From positions 1 through 32,716 of IMG/VR virus record IMGVR_UViG_3300050821_002465: a DNA stretch of 32,716 nt. One strand, 5' to 3'. Made by a program: the position numbers and the translations under genes. Below the pieces are notes generated by a model. The model had not been told where the DNA came from and did no database searches. It saw nothing but the letters and a program-made list of their open reading frames with translations. Shown piece by piece: positions 7,089 to 14,970 of the stretch (its first letter is position 1; every line of letters starts with the position of its first letter). Source of the stretch: a virus.

Positions 7089-10000
7089 GATCGGCATTTC
7101 TCTGAGCGGGGGTCATGTCGGATAGAGCTTTATCGTGATACTGTTTTTTCTTTTTAAGAAGCATTTTTGCTAATGTGGCTTGTTCGTTGGGGGTTGCAGA
7201 ATCCCAAATCTTCAGGAAATCCGGGGCGGGTAGCCGAGAGGCCTGTGTGTACAGTTGAGCCATCTGGGGGTCCATACCTCGGGTTTCCTCATAATTTTTA
7301 TGTATCTGACGTGCCTGGGTTTTTGATAGTTGCCCGTTTTCAACCAAATCGTTGAGCGTTCCTAAAGGCGCTTGACCCGATCTAATTTTATTTTCCAAAT
7401 CTATAACGGCTCGGTGGCGTCTCAATTGAGATTCGTCTACCGGGCCGGTTTCGTTTTTATTCGATGAAAGTGTGTTAGCTAGTTTTTGAGCCTCGGTACG
7501 ATATACCTGTGCTGTCAAACCGGCAGCTTTAACCGCTTGGTCAGGCGTGGTTAGGTCTGGAGAACCACCAGTAGCTCCTTTATAAATCGCTTGGGCAGGG
7601 ATAGGCACAAAGTTATTCCGGATAATATCAACCGCCGTATCGCCGGGAGTAAGTTTTCGTCCTTGGAAGTCACGACCTGAATACATTTCATTCCCAGTAC
7701 GAACTAACGGGCTGGCGCGGCCACGCATGAAATCAACTGGATCGCTGATAGCATGAAACATATCTGTAGGAAGAGTTCTAATGCTATAGACTTTTTCCTT
7801 GCCATCGGCGTCGGTCCACGCTACTCCGAATGGAGCCTCGTTGTGAGGTTTACCACTAATCAAATAATTTAATACGCGAGAAGCAGCCCACATTTGCGCG
7901 GTTAGACGCACTAAGTCACGACGCAACATCACGCCTTGAGTCGGGTCTAGCGACCGCTTAATCGAGCGCATTTCAGACTCTAGCCAGTCGGGAGCTAAAG
8001 TTGCCAGACGCAGAAAGTCCTGAGCGCCTACAGAACGACCCATCATTCTATAATTTAGGCCGCCAAAACGTTCATTGGTTTCTTCAGCCGCCAGTCTAGC
8101 CGCTGCGCGATCTTTTGTGTACCCTTCAAACTCTGGGTGATCTTGTTGTAGACGGTTAAAGAAACTGTCATCTTTAAGTTTCTCGGTCCAGCGTTCATTT
8201 AGACGCATGAATGCGCGGTCTTTTAGACCGGGAATGTAACGCTCAAACAAAAAGTCAGTCGTTGAGTTTTGAATATCGCGGAGAATGGATAAAGGTTTCC
8301 CGACGATACCTAATTTATCTCCGAGTTTTCCAGCCGCGTCTAGCGCTCTGCTGCGTCCGCCAACCCCCTCGTCTAATCCCGGTTCATATTTAGAAAGTGC
8401 TGTGTGACTTGTTCCGCGATCTAATCCTTCTTGAACTCCCAACTTTAGGTCGGGATGATTGTTAATATCTATATGCGACCACTCAATAGGACTTATACCC
8501 GTCATCATAGCACGCAACCCTTCTTGAGCAATGTGGAATGGCGAGAAAGATAGCGTCATGTGCTTGGCTTCTGAACTCGCTTTTAATAGCCAATTCAAAG
8601 CGGTCATTTGCCTAAGCGGACTTTGCTCTGCACCGAGAAGCTTAGTCATGTATTCATGGGCTTCTGGGTGAACTTTGTACCGGGATTTAACCATTGTTTT
8701 AGCGCCATCGGGCAGGCGAGCGCCAAACGACCAATCGTTTAAAGCGTTAGCTTCAATATCTTTATAATCGTGGGTATTCCAAGCGTAATAGTCTTCTCCC
8801 TCATGCGCGGTTTTTACGATTGTATCATTTGCCAAAAATCGATCTAGTAACCCATTCTTTTTTAGTTCCGCGATTTTGGCGTCGGATATATTAATATTTC
8901 TCATTGCATCGGGGTTGTCGAGCACAATCGGTTTACCCGTAATTTTATCCGTAACCGTATGCCCAGACCCAGCTAGCGCGGCCATAGGTCTACCGTCCGA
9001 GGCTTTCAAATCAAAAACCCGGTCAAGGAATTGCTTGTTGGCAATAGCCTCAGTCATTTTGTCGATGTATGCAGAAGTTAAAGTTGTGGGGTCATTAGTT
9101 ACAAGTTTCCGCCCAAGCAATTGGCCTTCATGTGCATTTTCAAAAACCCGGTGACGAGCCATTGAAACATTCGTCATAAAGGCATTAGATTTGGAGTCAT
9201 CGCGGAGAAGGTTGTTTGCAGGCATGCCTTGGTCTTCTGGCTTCCAAGCGTTAGTCAGATAGTTTTCTATGCCTTCTTTTATGAATCCGTGAGACTGAGC
9301 GACCTTCAAAAGTTCGTCTAAAGCCGCTCGATGCATTTTAGCAATCTCAAACATTTGTCCATAAATTGGATTTGAGTCGCGGTTTTGAATGGCTTTGATA
9401 GCTTCTTTATAAGAATCTAACTGAAACCTAGCTTCTTCTGGTGTGTACTTTTTCTTTATGTTTTGCTGGGCGGTTATTTCATCGTAATGAGATTGGTTTT
9501 CATACGCTTCTGAAGCATCTAGCTGTTTTTGTTTGGCTAAATCAGATAAATTGTTTACATCTATGCCTTTGCGGTGTTTGGCCACTTTAGCCAAAGCATC
9601 TTCTAAAGGAACGCCCTGTCTAATATTTACAGTTCCACCTGTAGTCGAATCCTGAAAATCGTGAAAGCCTTCCGGGAAATCCCCGCGATAAATCAACCCT
9701 TGTTTTTTCAAAGACGAAACTAGCTCGGGAAGTGGCGCACCGATTCTTTCTTCTGGTTTTCCTGACGCTTCAGCAAACTTGTTGTGACGTTCAATTAAAG
9801 TTTTTAGAGCTAGTGGGTCTTCGATACCCGCCCGCATCAAATCCCCAGCAGCGCTAGCGTGTAATTTATCTACCTCTGGGTACTTTCTACGAATGTTTTC
9901 ATTATATGTTTTTGCAAAGTCTTTGCCTTCTTGGACTTGCGTGGCACGCTGACCCTCGTTTAAACGCAATAGCCGATTGGTCTCAGAAAGTTTAACCTTT

Positions 10001-10938
10001 CCGCCAGCAGCTATCTGGGCGTCTTCCCAAGTCTTGCCGAAGTCTTTGCCAAACTCGTTAGCGCCAAGGACTCCCAGTGTTCCGCCAGCAGCTACGTGAA
10101 CCGCCAAACGAGCGGCGTCATCATACCGGCCTTCCTTCATGGCGTCTAATACTTGCGGAGTTTCTTGAATTACCTGCATTGCCGCCTGAGTTGTAAACCC
10201 AGCGTCAATCAAACTTTTGATTCCACGGATAGCGGTAGGGAAAGCTTCTTGCTTAATCCCAACTTCAGATAACGCGTTCATCAAGTCTGGGCTAGACTTG
10301 ACAAGCGAGTTCATGTGAGGGATGTAATCCGAGTTTACCCCGGCTTTAAAGAGAGCATTAGCGCCTTTCATGGCGGTAGGGATTTCCCGTTCTGCGAATC
10401 CAGCCGTCCGTAGGGCGGTTAAAGCTTCAGCCGAGCCGTCAGCAGCCTGCCCCGCTTTAAGTAGCGCCTGAGCGCCCCGTAGGGCCACTGGCATCTCTTC
10501 TGCGGCGAGTCCTAGACCGCGTAACGCCGCCCCACCCCCAAAAGTGGCCAAAGTAAGTGCTATTGACTCTGGACTAGTAAGACCTGAAATCACGTCTTCC
10601 ACGCCGCCCAGGAACCCCGAATCAGTGTTTTTAGCCGAATATAGCAATCCAGGTCCGTTTAACCCAATTAACGGAGTGCTTCCCCATTTGTGGAACTTCC
10701 CAAGCGTGGAGGTGGGTTCCTCTTGTCCAGATTCTGGACGAGGCTGTGCGCCCCCGCTAGTTAAACCGGCAGATAAGTCTAAACCTGAAGATGGTGTGGG
10801 AGAAGGCGCAGGAGCGGGGGCAGTGGAAGGAGCAGACGCAAAACCAGCAGATAAGTCAATTGGTTTTGGAGTCGCTGAGGGAGGTGGTGGCGTGGTCTGA
10901 ACTAATCCGCCAGAAAGATCAATTTGGTTATCTGCCAT
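7039..10938 (-). CDS. Large internal virion/ejection protein candidate (T7 gp16-like position)
   Basis: The 1299-aa protein ends the virion cluster. Residues 1-70 are Pro/Ala-rich and contain repeated IDLSAGF/LDLSAGL segments. A hydrophobic, Ala-rich helical region (about 110-310) and long charged helices follow. Around residues 780-1100 there is a more conserved-looking region (SFSPFHIAQEGLRA, FLRLATLAPDWLESEMRSIKRSL). Length and gene order (after 237- and 595-aa proteins) parallel T7 gp14, gp15 and gp16, whose products are ejected to form the DNA channel. No lytic transglycosylase motif is seen at the N-terminus, unlike T7 gp16. No clear ribosome-binding site precedes the ATG. The role is inferred from synteny. 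Confidence 0.65.
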   Translation of the reverse strand: MADNQIDLSGGLVQTTPPPPSATPKPIDLSAGFASAPSTAPAPAPSPTPSSGLDLSAGLTSGGAQPRPESGQEEPTSTLGKFHKWGSTPLIGLNGPGLLYSAKNTDSGFLGGVEDVISGLTSPESIALTLATFGGGAALRGLGLAAEEMPVALRGAQALLKAGQAADGSAEALTALRTAGFAEREIPTAMKGANALFKAGVNSDYIPHMNSLVKSSPDLMNALSEVGIKQEAFPTAIRGIKSLIDAGFTTQAAMQVIQETPQVLDAMKEGRYDDAARLAVHVAAGGTLGVLGANEFGKDFGKTWEDAQIAAGGKVKLSETNRLLRLNEGQRATQVQEGKDFAKTYNENIRRKYPEVDKLHASAAGDLMRAGIEDPLALKTLIERHNKFAEASGKPEERIGAPLPELVSSLKKQGLIYRGDFPEGFHDFQDSTTGGTVNIRQGVPLEDALAKVAKHRKGIDVNNLSDLAKQKQLDASEAYENQSHYDEITAQQNIKKKYTPEEARFQLDSYKEAIKAIQNRDSNPIYGQMFEIAKMHRAALDELLKVAQSHGFIKEGIENYLTNAWKPEDQGMPANNLLRDDSKSNAFMTNVSMARHRVFENAHEGQLLGRKLVTNDPTTLTSAYIDKMTEAIANKQFLDRVFDLKASDGRPMAALAGSGHTVTDKITGKPIVLDNPDAMRNINISDAKIAELKKNGLLDRFLANDTIVKTAHEGEDYYAWNTHDYKDIEANALNDWSFGARLPDGAKTMVKSRYKVHPEAHEYMTKLLGAEQSPLRQMTALNWLLKASSEAKHMTLSFSPFHIAQEGLRAMMTGISPIEWSHIDINNHPDLKLGVQEGLDRGTSHTALSKYEPGLDEGVGGRSRALDAAGKLGDKLGIVGKPLSILRDIQNSTTDFLFERYIPGLKDRAFMRLNERWTEKLKDDSFFNRLQQDHPEFEGYTKDRAAARLAAEETNERFGGLNYRMMGRSVGAQDFLRLATLAPDWLESEMRSIKRSLDPTQGVMLRRDLVRLTAQMWAASRVLNYLISGKPHNEAPFGVAWTDADGKEKVYSIRTLPTDMFHAISDPVDFMRGRASPLVRTGNEMYSGRDFQGRKLTPGDTAVDIIRNNFVPIPAQAIYKGATGGSPDLTTPDQAVKAAGLTAQVYRTEAQKLANTLSSNKNETGPVDESQLRRHRAVIDLENKIRSGQAPLGTLNDLVENGQLSKTQARQIHKNYEETRGMDPQMAQLYTQASRLPAPDFLKIWDSATPNEQATLAKMLLKKKKQYHDKALSDMTPAQRNADPTYQRLKQMFPGEMVF
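10725..10739 (-). repeat. Dispersed 15-bp palindrome, site 7
   Basis: GTCCAGATTCTGGAC on the + strand is a perfect 6+3+6 palindrome. In the gene sense it is GTCCAGAATCTGGAC, read as PESGQ. Confidence 0.8.
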
Positions 10939-10948
10939 GTTTTAGACA

Positions 10949-12736
10949 TTACTGAACAATTTCAGCGCCTTGCGCCTGAGCTTGAGCTTTGGCGGCATTA
11001 ACATCCCCGCCTTTATTTTTAGCTAACCATCCAGAAGCCGACCACTGTTTTCCAGATAATGGAAGAACTCGTTTAATAAATTCTGCTTTTTGAGAAGTCG
11101 TCCAGCCGGGATTGGCTTTTAGTGTGCTTACGATAGTTTCTGTACTTGGGCCTTGCGGCGGTAGATTTGGACGGGCATTTCTTCCGACCACGGAAACTCC
11201 CGGAGACTCGTAGGAATTGACCAAAGCTTGGTCTTGTTTCATTTGTTCCGCTTGCTGTGCGGTTGTTTGTTTTTCCTGAATAGCCGCCTGAGCCTGTTGA
11301 GCGGCAGCAGCGGGAGTTCCAACAGCAGGACCTGCGGGCGCGGGAGTGGTCGTTGCGGTAGGAGCAGGTGCAGCCCCGCCTTTCTTGCCTGTTTTTTCCG
11401 CTTCCATAGCGGCTATGTTCTTCTTGGTTAAGATGTCAAACTGTTTTTGGGCATCGTCTAAAGCTTCTTGAGCTTCTTTAACCCGAGGATCGCCTTCATC
11501 GACTATTTGAGTTTTCAAGAAACTCAATTTGTCTTCAGCTACCTTCAAGGAGATTTTGGCGTTTTCGTATCCAGCCAACTGTTCCTGACGCTCAAGCGAA
11601 GCAAATTCTTTATTGGTCTTGGCGATTTCAGCGTGGGATTTAGTAATGTCTAAATTAGTTTGAGCAATTTCTAATTTAGCTTTGTTGACACTTATTTGAT
11701 CTAGAGTAGCCTGTCTTTTCATACCAACAAGCGCTCCAACAGTGGTGTTTATTTTAGCCTCGTCATCGAACTGTTTGTAACCCAATAAACTGTTTAACTC
11801 TCTACCAGAAACCTCGGTTGATTTGTTTAAATCGTTAGTAGGAACATCATAAAACGAGTGGGTGGTTCTAGAAGCCAAATCCACGGGTTTTCCAGCTTCA
11901 TCTACCCAGTCTCGCTTTTCTTTGTCAAATTTTAAACCGTCGTAATTTACGGTTTGAGTGTGAATCCGTTGATAGCCTGGAGGGGCATCAAACGCTCTGG
12001 GGTCTTTGGTGTAAGCGGCAGAGAAATTCGACCCGTTGCCAACTTTTCCATTTATATTCTCGCCATTAACCATGACCGGAGAAAGCACACCAATAGCGCC
12101 CAATTTCTCATTCATCCCCGAGTTGTATTCGTTTAACTTATCTAGATGCTCTTGCTGCATCAAATTCATCTGAGCATCGGCTTGTAAATCAGCAGCGTGG
12201 TAGTGGGCGAGTTCGGCTTTAACACGCAGGTCTTCTTGTTTTTCTCGATTGGTGGTTACTTCATTTTGGAATTGTTGTTGAGCCTGAGCACGACGCTGCA
12301 AGTCTTGGTTACGCTGATCCTGAACACCCGCGCCACCACCTTTAATCAAACCCGTAGCAAAATCATTACCTGCGCCCGCAGCCCCACCCATTAAAGCCCC
12401 GGCTAACATATTACGGAACATTTGACCGGGTTTTTGTTTAATAGGAGTAGCGACTGTTTGGCCGGTTTTTGGGTCAACTTGGTAATCGTTGGAGGTGCCT
12501 GCAAGAGTATTGAAGACGTGCCCAATCGAGGCAAGTTTGGAGACGTGCTTAATTGCAGAAGGATCGGGTTGTAGAGCCGGAACTTGCGATTGAGCAGGCG
12601 GCGTCAATTGTCCAGATAATGGACTTGACTGCTGCTGGGGAGCATTTGGGTCCGGTGGAGGAGCCATCGGAATTTGTTGAGGAGTCGGAGAAGCCGTCCC
12701 CAAAGGATTCATTGCGTCGGTTAGTCCGTCTGGCAC
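10949..12736 (-). CDS. Internal virion protein candidate (T7 gp15-like position)
   Basis: The 595-aa protein starts at a GTG following GGAGG. The first 60 residues are Pro/Gln-rich. A Gly/Ala-rich segment (FRNMLAGALMGGAAGAGNDFATGLIKGGGAG) follows near residue 110-140, then long Gln/Glu/Lys-rich helices, especially 320-440, probably coiled coil. The 450-490 region is an Ala/Pro/Thr linker. This composition fits an ejected virion protein, as does its place between a 237-aa and a 1299-aa virion protein. It overlaps the upstream gene by 16 bases. No sequence family is recognised. Confidence 0.55.
   Translation of the reverse strand: MPDGLTDAMNPLGTASPTPQQIPMAPPPDPNAPQQQSSPLSGQLTPPAQSQVPALQPDPSAIKHVSKLASIGHVFNTLAGTSNDYQVDPKTGQTVATPIKQKPGQMFRNMLAGALMGGAAGAGNDFATGLIKGGGAGVQDQRNQDLQRRAQAQQQFQNEVTTNREKQEDLRVKAELAHYHAADLQADAQMNLMQQEHLDKLNEYNSGMNEKLGAIGVLSPVMVNGENINGKVGNGSNFSAAYTKDPRAFDAPPGYQRIHTQTVNYDGLKFDKEKRDWVDEAGKPVDLASRTTHSFYDVPTNDLNKSTEVSGRELNSLLGYKQFDDEAKINTTVGALVGMKRQATLDQISVNKAKLEIAQTNLDITKSHAEIAKTNKEFASLERQEQLAGYENAKISLKVAEDKLSFLKTQIVDEGDPRVKEAQEALDDAQKQFDILTKKNIAAMEAEKTGKKGGAAPAPTATTTPAPAGPAVGTPAAAAQQAQAAIQEKQTTAQQAEQMKQDQALVNSYESPGVSVVGRNARPNLPPQGPSTETIVSTLKANPGWTTSQKAEFIKRVLPLSGKQWSASGWLAKNKGGDVNAAKAQAQAQGAEIVQ
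11050..11064 (-). repeat. Degenerate copy of the dispersed palindrome
   Basis: TTCCAGATAATGGAA keeps the 13-base core and palindromic symmetry but has T/A at the outer pair. It is read as PLSGK. It may be a decayed or weak site. Confidence 0.4.
12610..12624 (-). repeat. Dispersed 15-bp palindrome, site 8
   Basis: GTCCAGATAATGGAC on the + strand. In the gene sense it is GTCCATTATCTGGAC, the reverse of the usual orientation, and is read as SPLSGQ. Confidence 0.8.
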
Positions 12737-13119
12737 GGGGCCTCCAAAAACTCGCTAATTAAAGTATGCTTACTAATATTTTGATCATTTAAAGCCCGGC
12801 GTAAAAACGAAACTACGTGGTCTACCGCAACGGAAGATTTCAGTTCATAGCAGCGAAGGAACTCTTCCAGCGAGCTATTAGGGCTGGCGTTAGCACGGGA
12901 TTTGCCAGAGGCTTTTAACTCAATATCAAACATTGCTGCTTTGTACCCGTTTAAAATCGAATCAAACACTCTCAAGCCCTCTGTATCAACTGTGTGTTTT
13001 CCCGGTAAGGCGAAACTTCTCAGAAGCAGAGGATTAGCTAGAATATAAGATTTACTTTCGGGATCATGTATCCCATTAAGTTTTGCGATTGCGTTAACTA
13101 TGTGTTCGAGTTTTTTCAT
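12721..13119 (-). CDS. Hypothetical protein
   Basis: The 132-aa, mainly helical protein (MKKLEHIVNAIAKLNGIHDPES...) lies between two internal virion protein candidates and overlaps the next start. It has no recognisable domain. Position suggests a virion or assembly role. The start ATG abuts the previous gene's stop. Confidence 0.55.
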   Translation of the reverse strand: MKKLEHIVNAIAKLNGIHDPESKSYILANPLLLRSFALPGKHTVDTEGLRVFDSILNGYKAAMFDIELKASGKSRANASPNSSLEEFLRCYELKSSVAVDHVVSFLRRALNDQNISKHTLISEFLEAPCQTD

Positions 13120-13832
13120 TAGCTTGCAGGTCCGCTTCCGGGATCGTTGAAACCACTACTTGCTCCACCGCCCATAGCCGCAGCCATTCCAGGACCTCCA
13201 AGAAACGCTCCCGCAGCCCCACCGATCATTCCGGCAAGCGCCCCTTGCCAAGCGGTGTTTTGTTGGTTGACAATGTTTGCCGAGTTGAAAGCCGCGCTTC
13301 CTGCTCCAGTTGAAGCCCCGGCATATCCGAGAGGATCAGTTTGCCCAGAAACGGTGTTCAATTCTCCAGACGCCGCTAGGAAGTTTGACCGCCCGGTGGC
13401 ATAGCCTTGTTGGGTAATGGCATTAGAAGCATTGGATTGGGTTGTTGCCTCAGAACCCAAAAGACCAACCTGCAATTGTGCCGCAGCCCCAGAAGGCAGA
13501 AAGGTGTTCCCGCCGCCGCGACTCGCTAAATTCTCGTTTAAAGCTGTCTGAGCGCTGGCAAAATTTCCGGCTATGGCGTCAGAAGCCTGAGTTCGCATAC
13601 TAGTGTCTTCTTGCGGGGAAAACCCATATTGATTAATACCAGCTTGTAGAATAGGCGCAAACGCTGTCTGCAACGAGTTTAGAATATTAGTCTGATTAGC
13701 GAATTGAGTCTGATAATCCGCGGTTAGAGTTTTGTAGAAGTTCGCTTGCTCGTTGGCGAGGTTGGTTTCAGAACTGGACGCTTTATTCCAAGCAGTAGCC
13801 CGAACTCGATATTTAGGGTTATTTTTTCTCAA
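13119..13832 (-). CDS. Internal virion protein candidate (T7 gp14-like position)
   Basis: The 237-aa protein starts at a TTG inside the end of the GNAT-like gene. Residues 20-150 are helical and Gln/Asn/Ala-rich. The C-terminus (about 195-230) is Gly/Ala-rich and hydrophobic (GALAGMIGGAAGAFLGGPGMAAAMGG), suited to membrane insertion. This matches what is expected of the T7 gp14-like ejection protein that opens the outer membrane channel. Assignment rests on order and composition. Confidence 0.6.
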   Translation of the reverse strand: MRKNNPKYRVRATAWNKASSSETNLANEQANFYKTLTADYQTQFANQTNILNSLQTAFAPILQAGINQYGFSPQEDTSMRTQASDAIAGNFASAQTALNENLASRGGGNTFLPSGAAAQLQVGLLGSEATTQSNASNAITQQGYATGRSNFLAASGELNTVSGQTDPLGYAGASTGAGSAAFNSANIVNQQNTAWQGALAGMIGGAAGAFLGGPGMAAAMGGGASSGFNDPGSGPAS

Positions 13833-14226
13833 GGTTTGAAACCTTCATCCGGTACACCGGGACTTCCATTTTTACATATCCGTGTCGTTGACAGAATTCT
13901 TGGGTAAGCGGTTCCGCACAGAAGAAGTACACCTCACCTCGACCCTCGTTATAAGCAGTAGAAACCGCGTCCTGCGTAAGTTCTTTAAGTGCGACAGCTA
14001 TAGAAACTTTGTCTGATTCGGGGTTTATCGCTAAAGCATCCAACATAATAGGCCTCTGGAAAGGCACAAAAACTATCGGGCCACTGGAATCAAAAGCGCA
14101 TCGGGTTGTGGTTGAGGGGTATAACGCCACGTCAGGATCGTGTAAATTTTGCTTTGTTTCCAGGCTCCACCGCTTGAATTTTTCCGCATCAGCGGGTCTA
14201 GCCGGTCTTACGAAGATGTGCCGCAT
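13819..14226 (-). CDS. GNAT-like acetyltransferase-fold protein
   Basis: The 135-aa protein opens FVRPARPADAEKFKRWS and ends with EFCQRHGYVKMEVPVYRMKV, the characteristic last strands of a GNAT fold. The acetyl-CoA loop (Q/RxxGxG/A) is not evident, so catalysis is doubtful. In T7-like phages a GNAT-like protein (gp13) lies directly before the internal virion proteins, the same place as here. It is probably a virion assembly protein rather than an enzyme. Confidence 0.6.
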   Translation of the reverse strand: MRHIFVRPARPADAEKFKRWSLETKQNLHDPDVALYPSTTTRCAFDSSGPIVFVPFQRPIMLDALAINPESDKVSIAVALKELTQDAVSTAYNEGRGEVYFFCAEPLTQEFCQRHGYVKMEVPVYRMKVSNLEKK

Positions 14227-14411
14227 TTATCCAAAACCTCTCGCACAGATTCTTTCACTGTGTATGTTCCGGTTTCTGTCAATATTGTGGTGTAGCTTTG
14301 GCGGTCTCCAGTTTTAGAACCAACCACGCTTACGATGGCTTTAGATTCAATCACTACTTCTTCATCGTAATTTCTATCAACGGGGCTAAACCCAGTAAAC
14401 TGAACAAGCAT
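14208..14411 (-). CDS. FlbD-like small protein
   Basis: The 67-aa protein (VVIESKAIVSVVG...YTTILTETGTYTVKESVREVLDKC) resembles the FlbD fold pattern of short strands ending in TYxVKESVxEVL. Such small domains occur in phages without known function. It overlaps the GNAT-like gene by 19 bases and abuts the upstream gene. Confidence 0.5.
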   Translation of the reverse strand: MLVQFTGFSPVDRNYDEEVVIESKAIVSVVGSKTGDRQSYTTILTETGTYTVKESVREVLDKCGTSS

Positions 14412-14671
14412 TAAATAATCCCCAGTTTAACTAAAGCGGCCCGTAAGCCGTGAGAAGCCGCCACCATAGCCCCAGTTACCCAGTAGTGCCTCTTATTTAA
14501 AGTTTCAAATTTTTCGTCGTGTTCTTTTAGATGATCTTCAATCTTTTGTATTTTCCCGGGCTGTCCGTTCCCGACTAATTCTTTTCTAAAATCGGTGTGA
14601 GACTGTTCTAGCCGGGCTAAAGCTTGAGCTATTCCATACAAGGTGGGTTCTATTGGTTTTAGGGGTTCCAT
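14411..14671 (-). CDS. Coiled-coil protein with semi-hydrophobic C-terminus (possible lysis accessory)
   Basis: The 86-aa protein has a helical segment (ALARLEQSHTDFRKELVGNGQPGKIQKIEDHLKEHDEKFETLNKRHYW) followed by about 24 residues of moderately hydrophobic sequence (VTGAMVAASHGLRAALVKLGII). The layout recalls XhlA-type phage lysis proteins, which pair a coiled coil with a C-terminal membrane helix. The C-terminal segment contains His, Arg and Lys, so it may be amphipathic rather than a true transmembrane helix. No holin is otherwise evident in the window. Confidence 0.45.
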   Translation of the reverse strand: MEPLKPIEPTLYGIAQALARLEQSHTDFRKELVGNGQPGKIQKIEDHLKEHDEKFETLNKRHYWVTGAMVAASHGLRAALVKLGII

Positions 14672-14952
14672 TAGGTTAGTTTTACGCCCGCAGCAGAAGC
14701 GGCCTGTAGTGCTAGATTGCGGACAGGGGTTATTAGGTCAACGCTTCCACGAACAAAAGTGGAAGAGTCCGGGTAAAACCTAGCTGTTTGAAAATCGTAG
14801 GTGAATTCCGGTGGGAAAATTCCGCGATTCGGAGCCGGGTTTCCTTGAGGAGATAGCTGGGTGTCGTTACCATCAAAAGGGGCTTTTGGGTAATGTTGCT
14901 CTCCAAAAATCTCAGTTGACTTTGGAAAAATTCGTTGTGATAGTGGTGGCAT
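14671..14952 (-). CDS. Hypothetical virion-cluster protein
   Basis: The 93-aa protein is rich in Pro, Phe and Asn, with few helices expected (MPPLSQRIFPKSTEIFGEQHYPKAPFDGN...). The Ala-rich end may form one helix. It follows the nozzle gene by 18 bases. No family is recognised; it is probably structural. Confidence 0.5.
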   Translation of the reverse strand: MPPLSQRIFPKSTEIFGEQHYPKAPFDGNDTQLSPQGNPAPNRGIFPPEFTYDFQTARFYPDSSTFVRGSVDLITPVRNLALQAASAAGVKLT

Positions 14953-14970
14953 TAAAATCCATTTTATAGA

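Noticed and set aside
10544-10900. 118-aa + strand frame opposite the 1299-aa gene
   Set aside because: Pro/Ala-rich mirror of the sense protein with no ribosome site; an antisense shadow.
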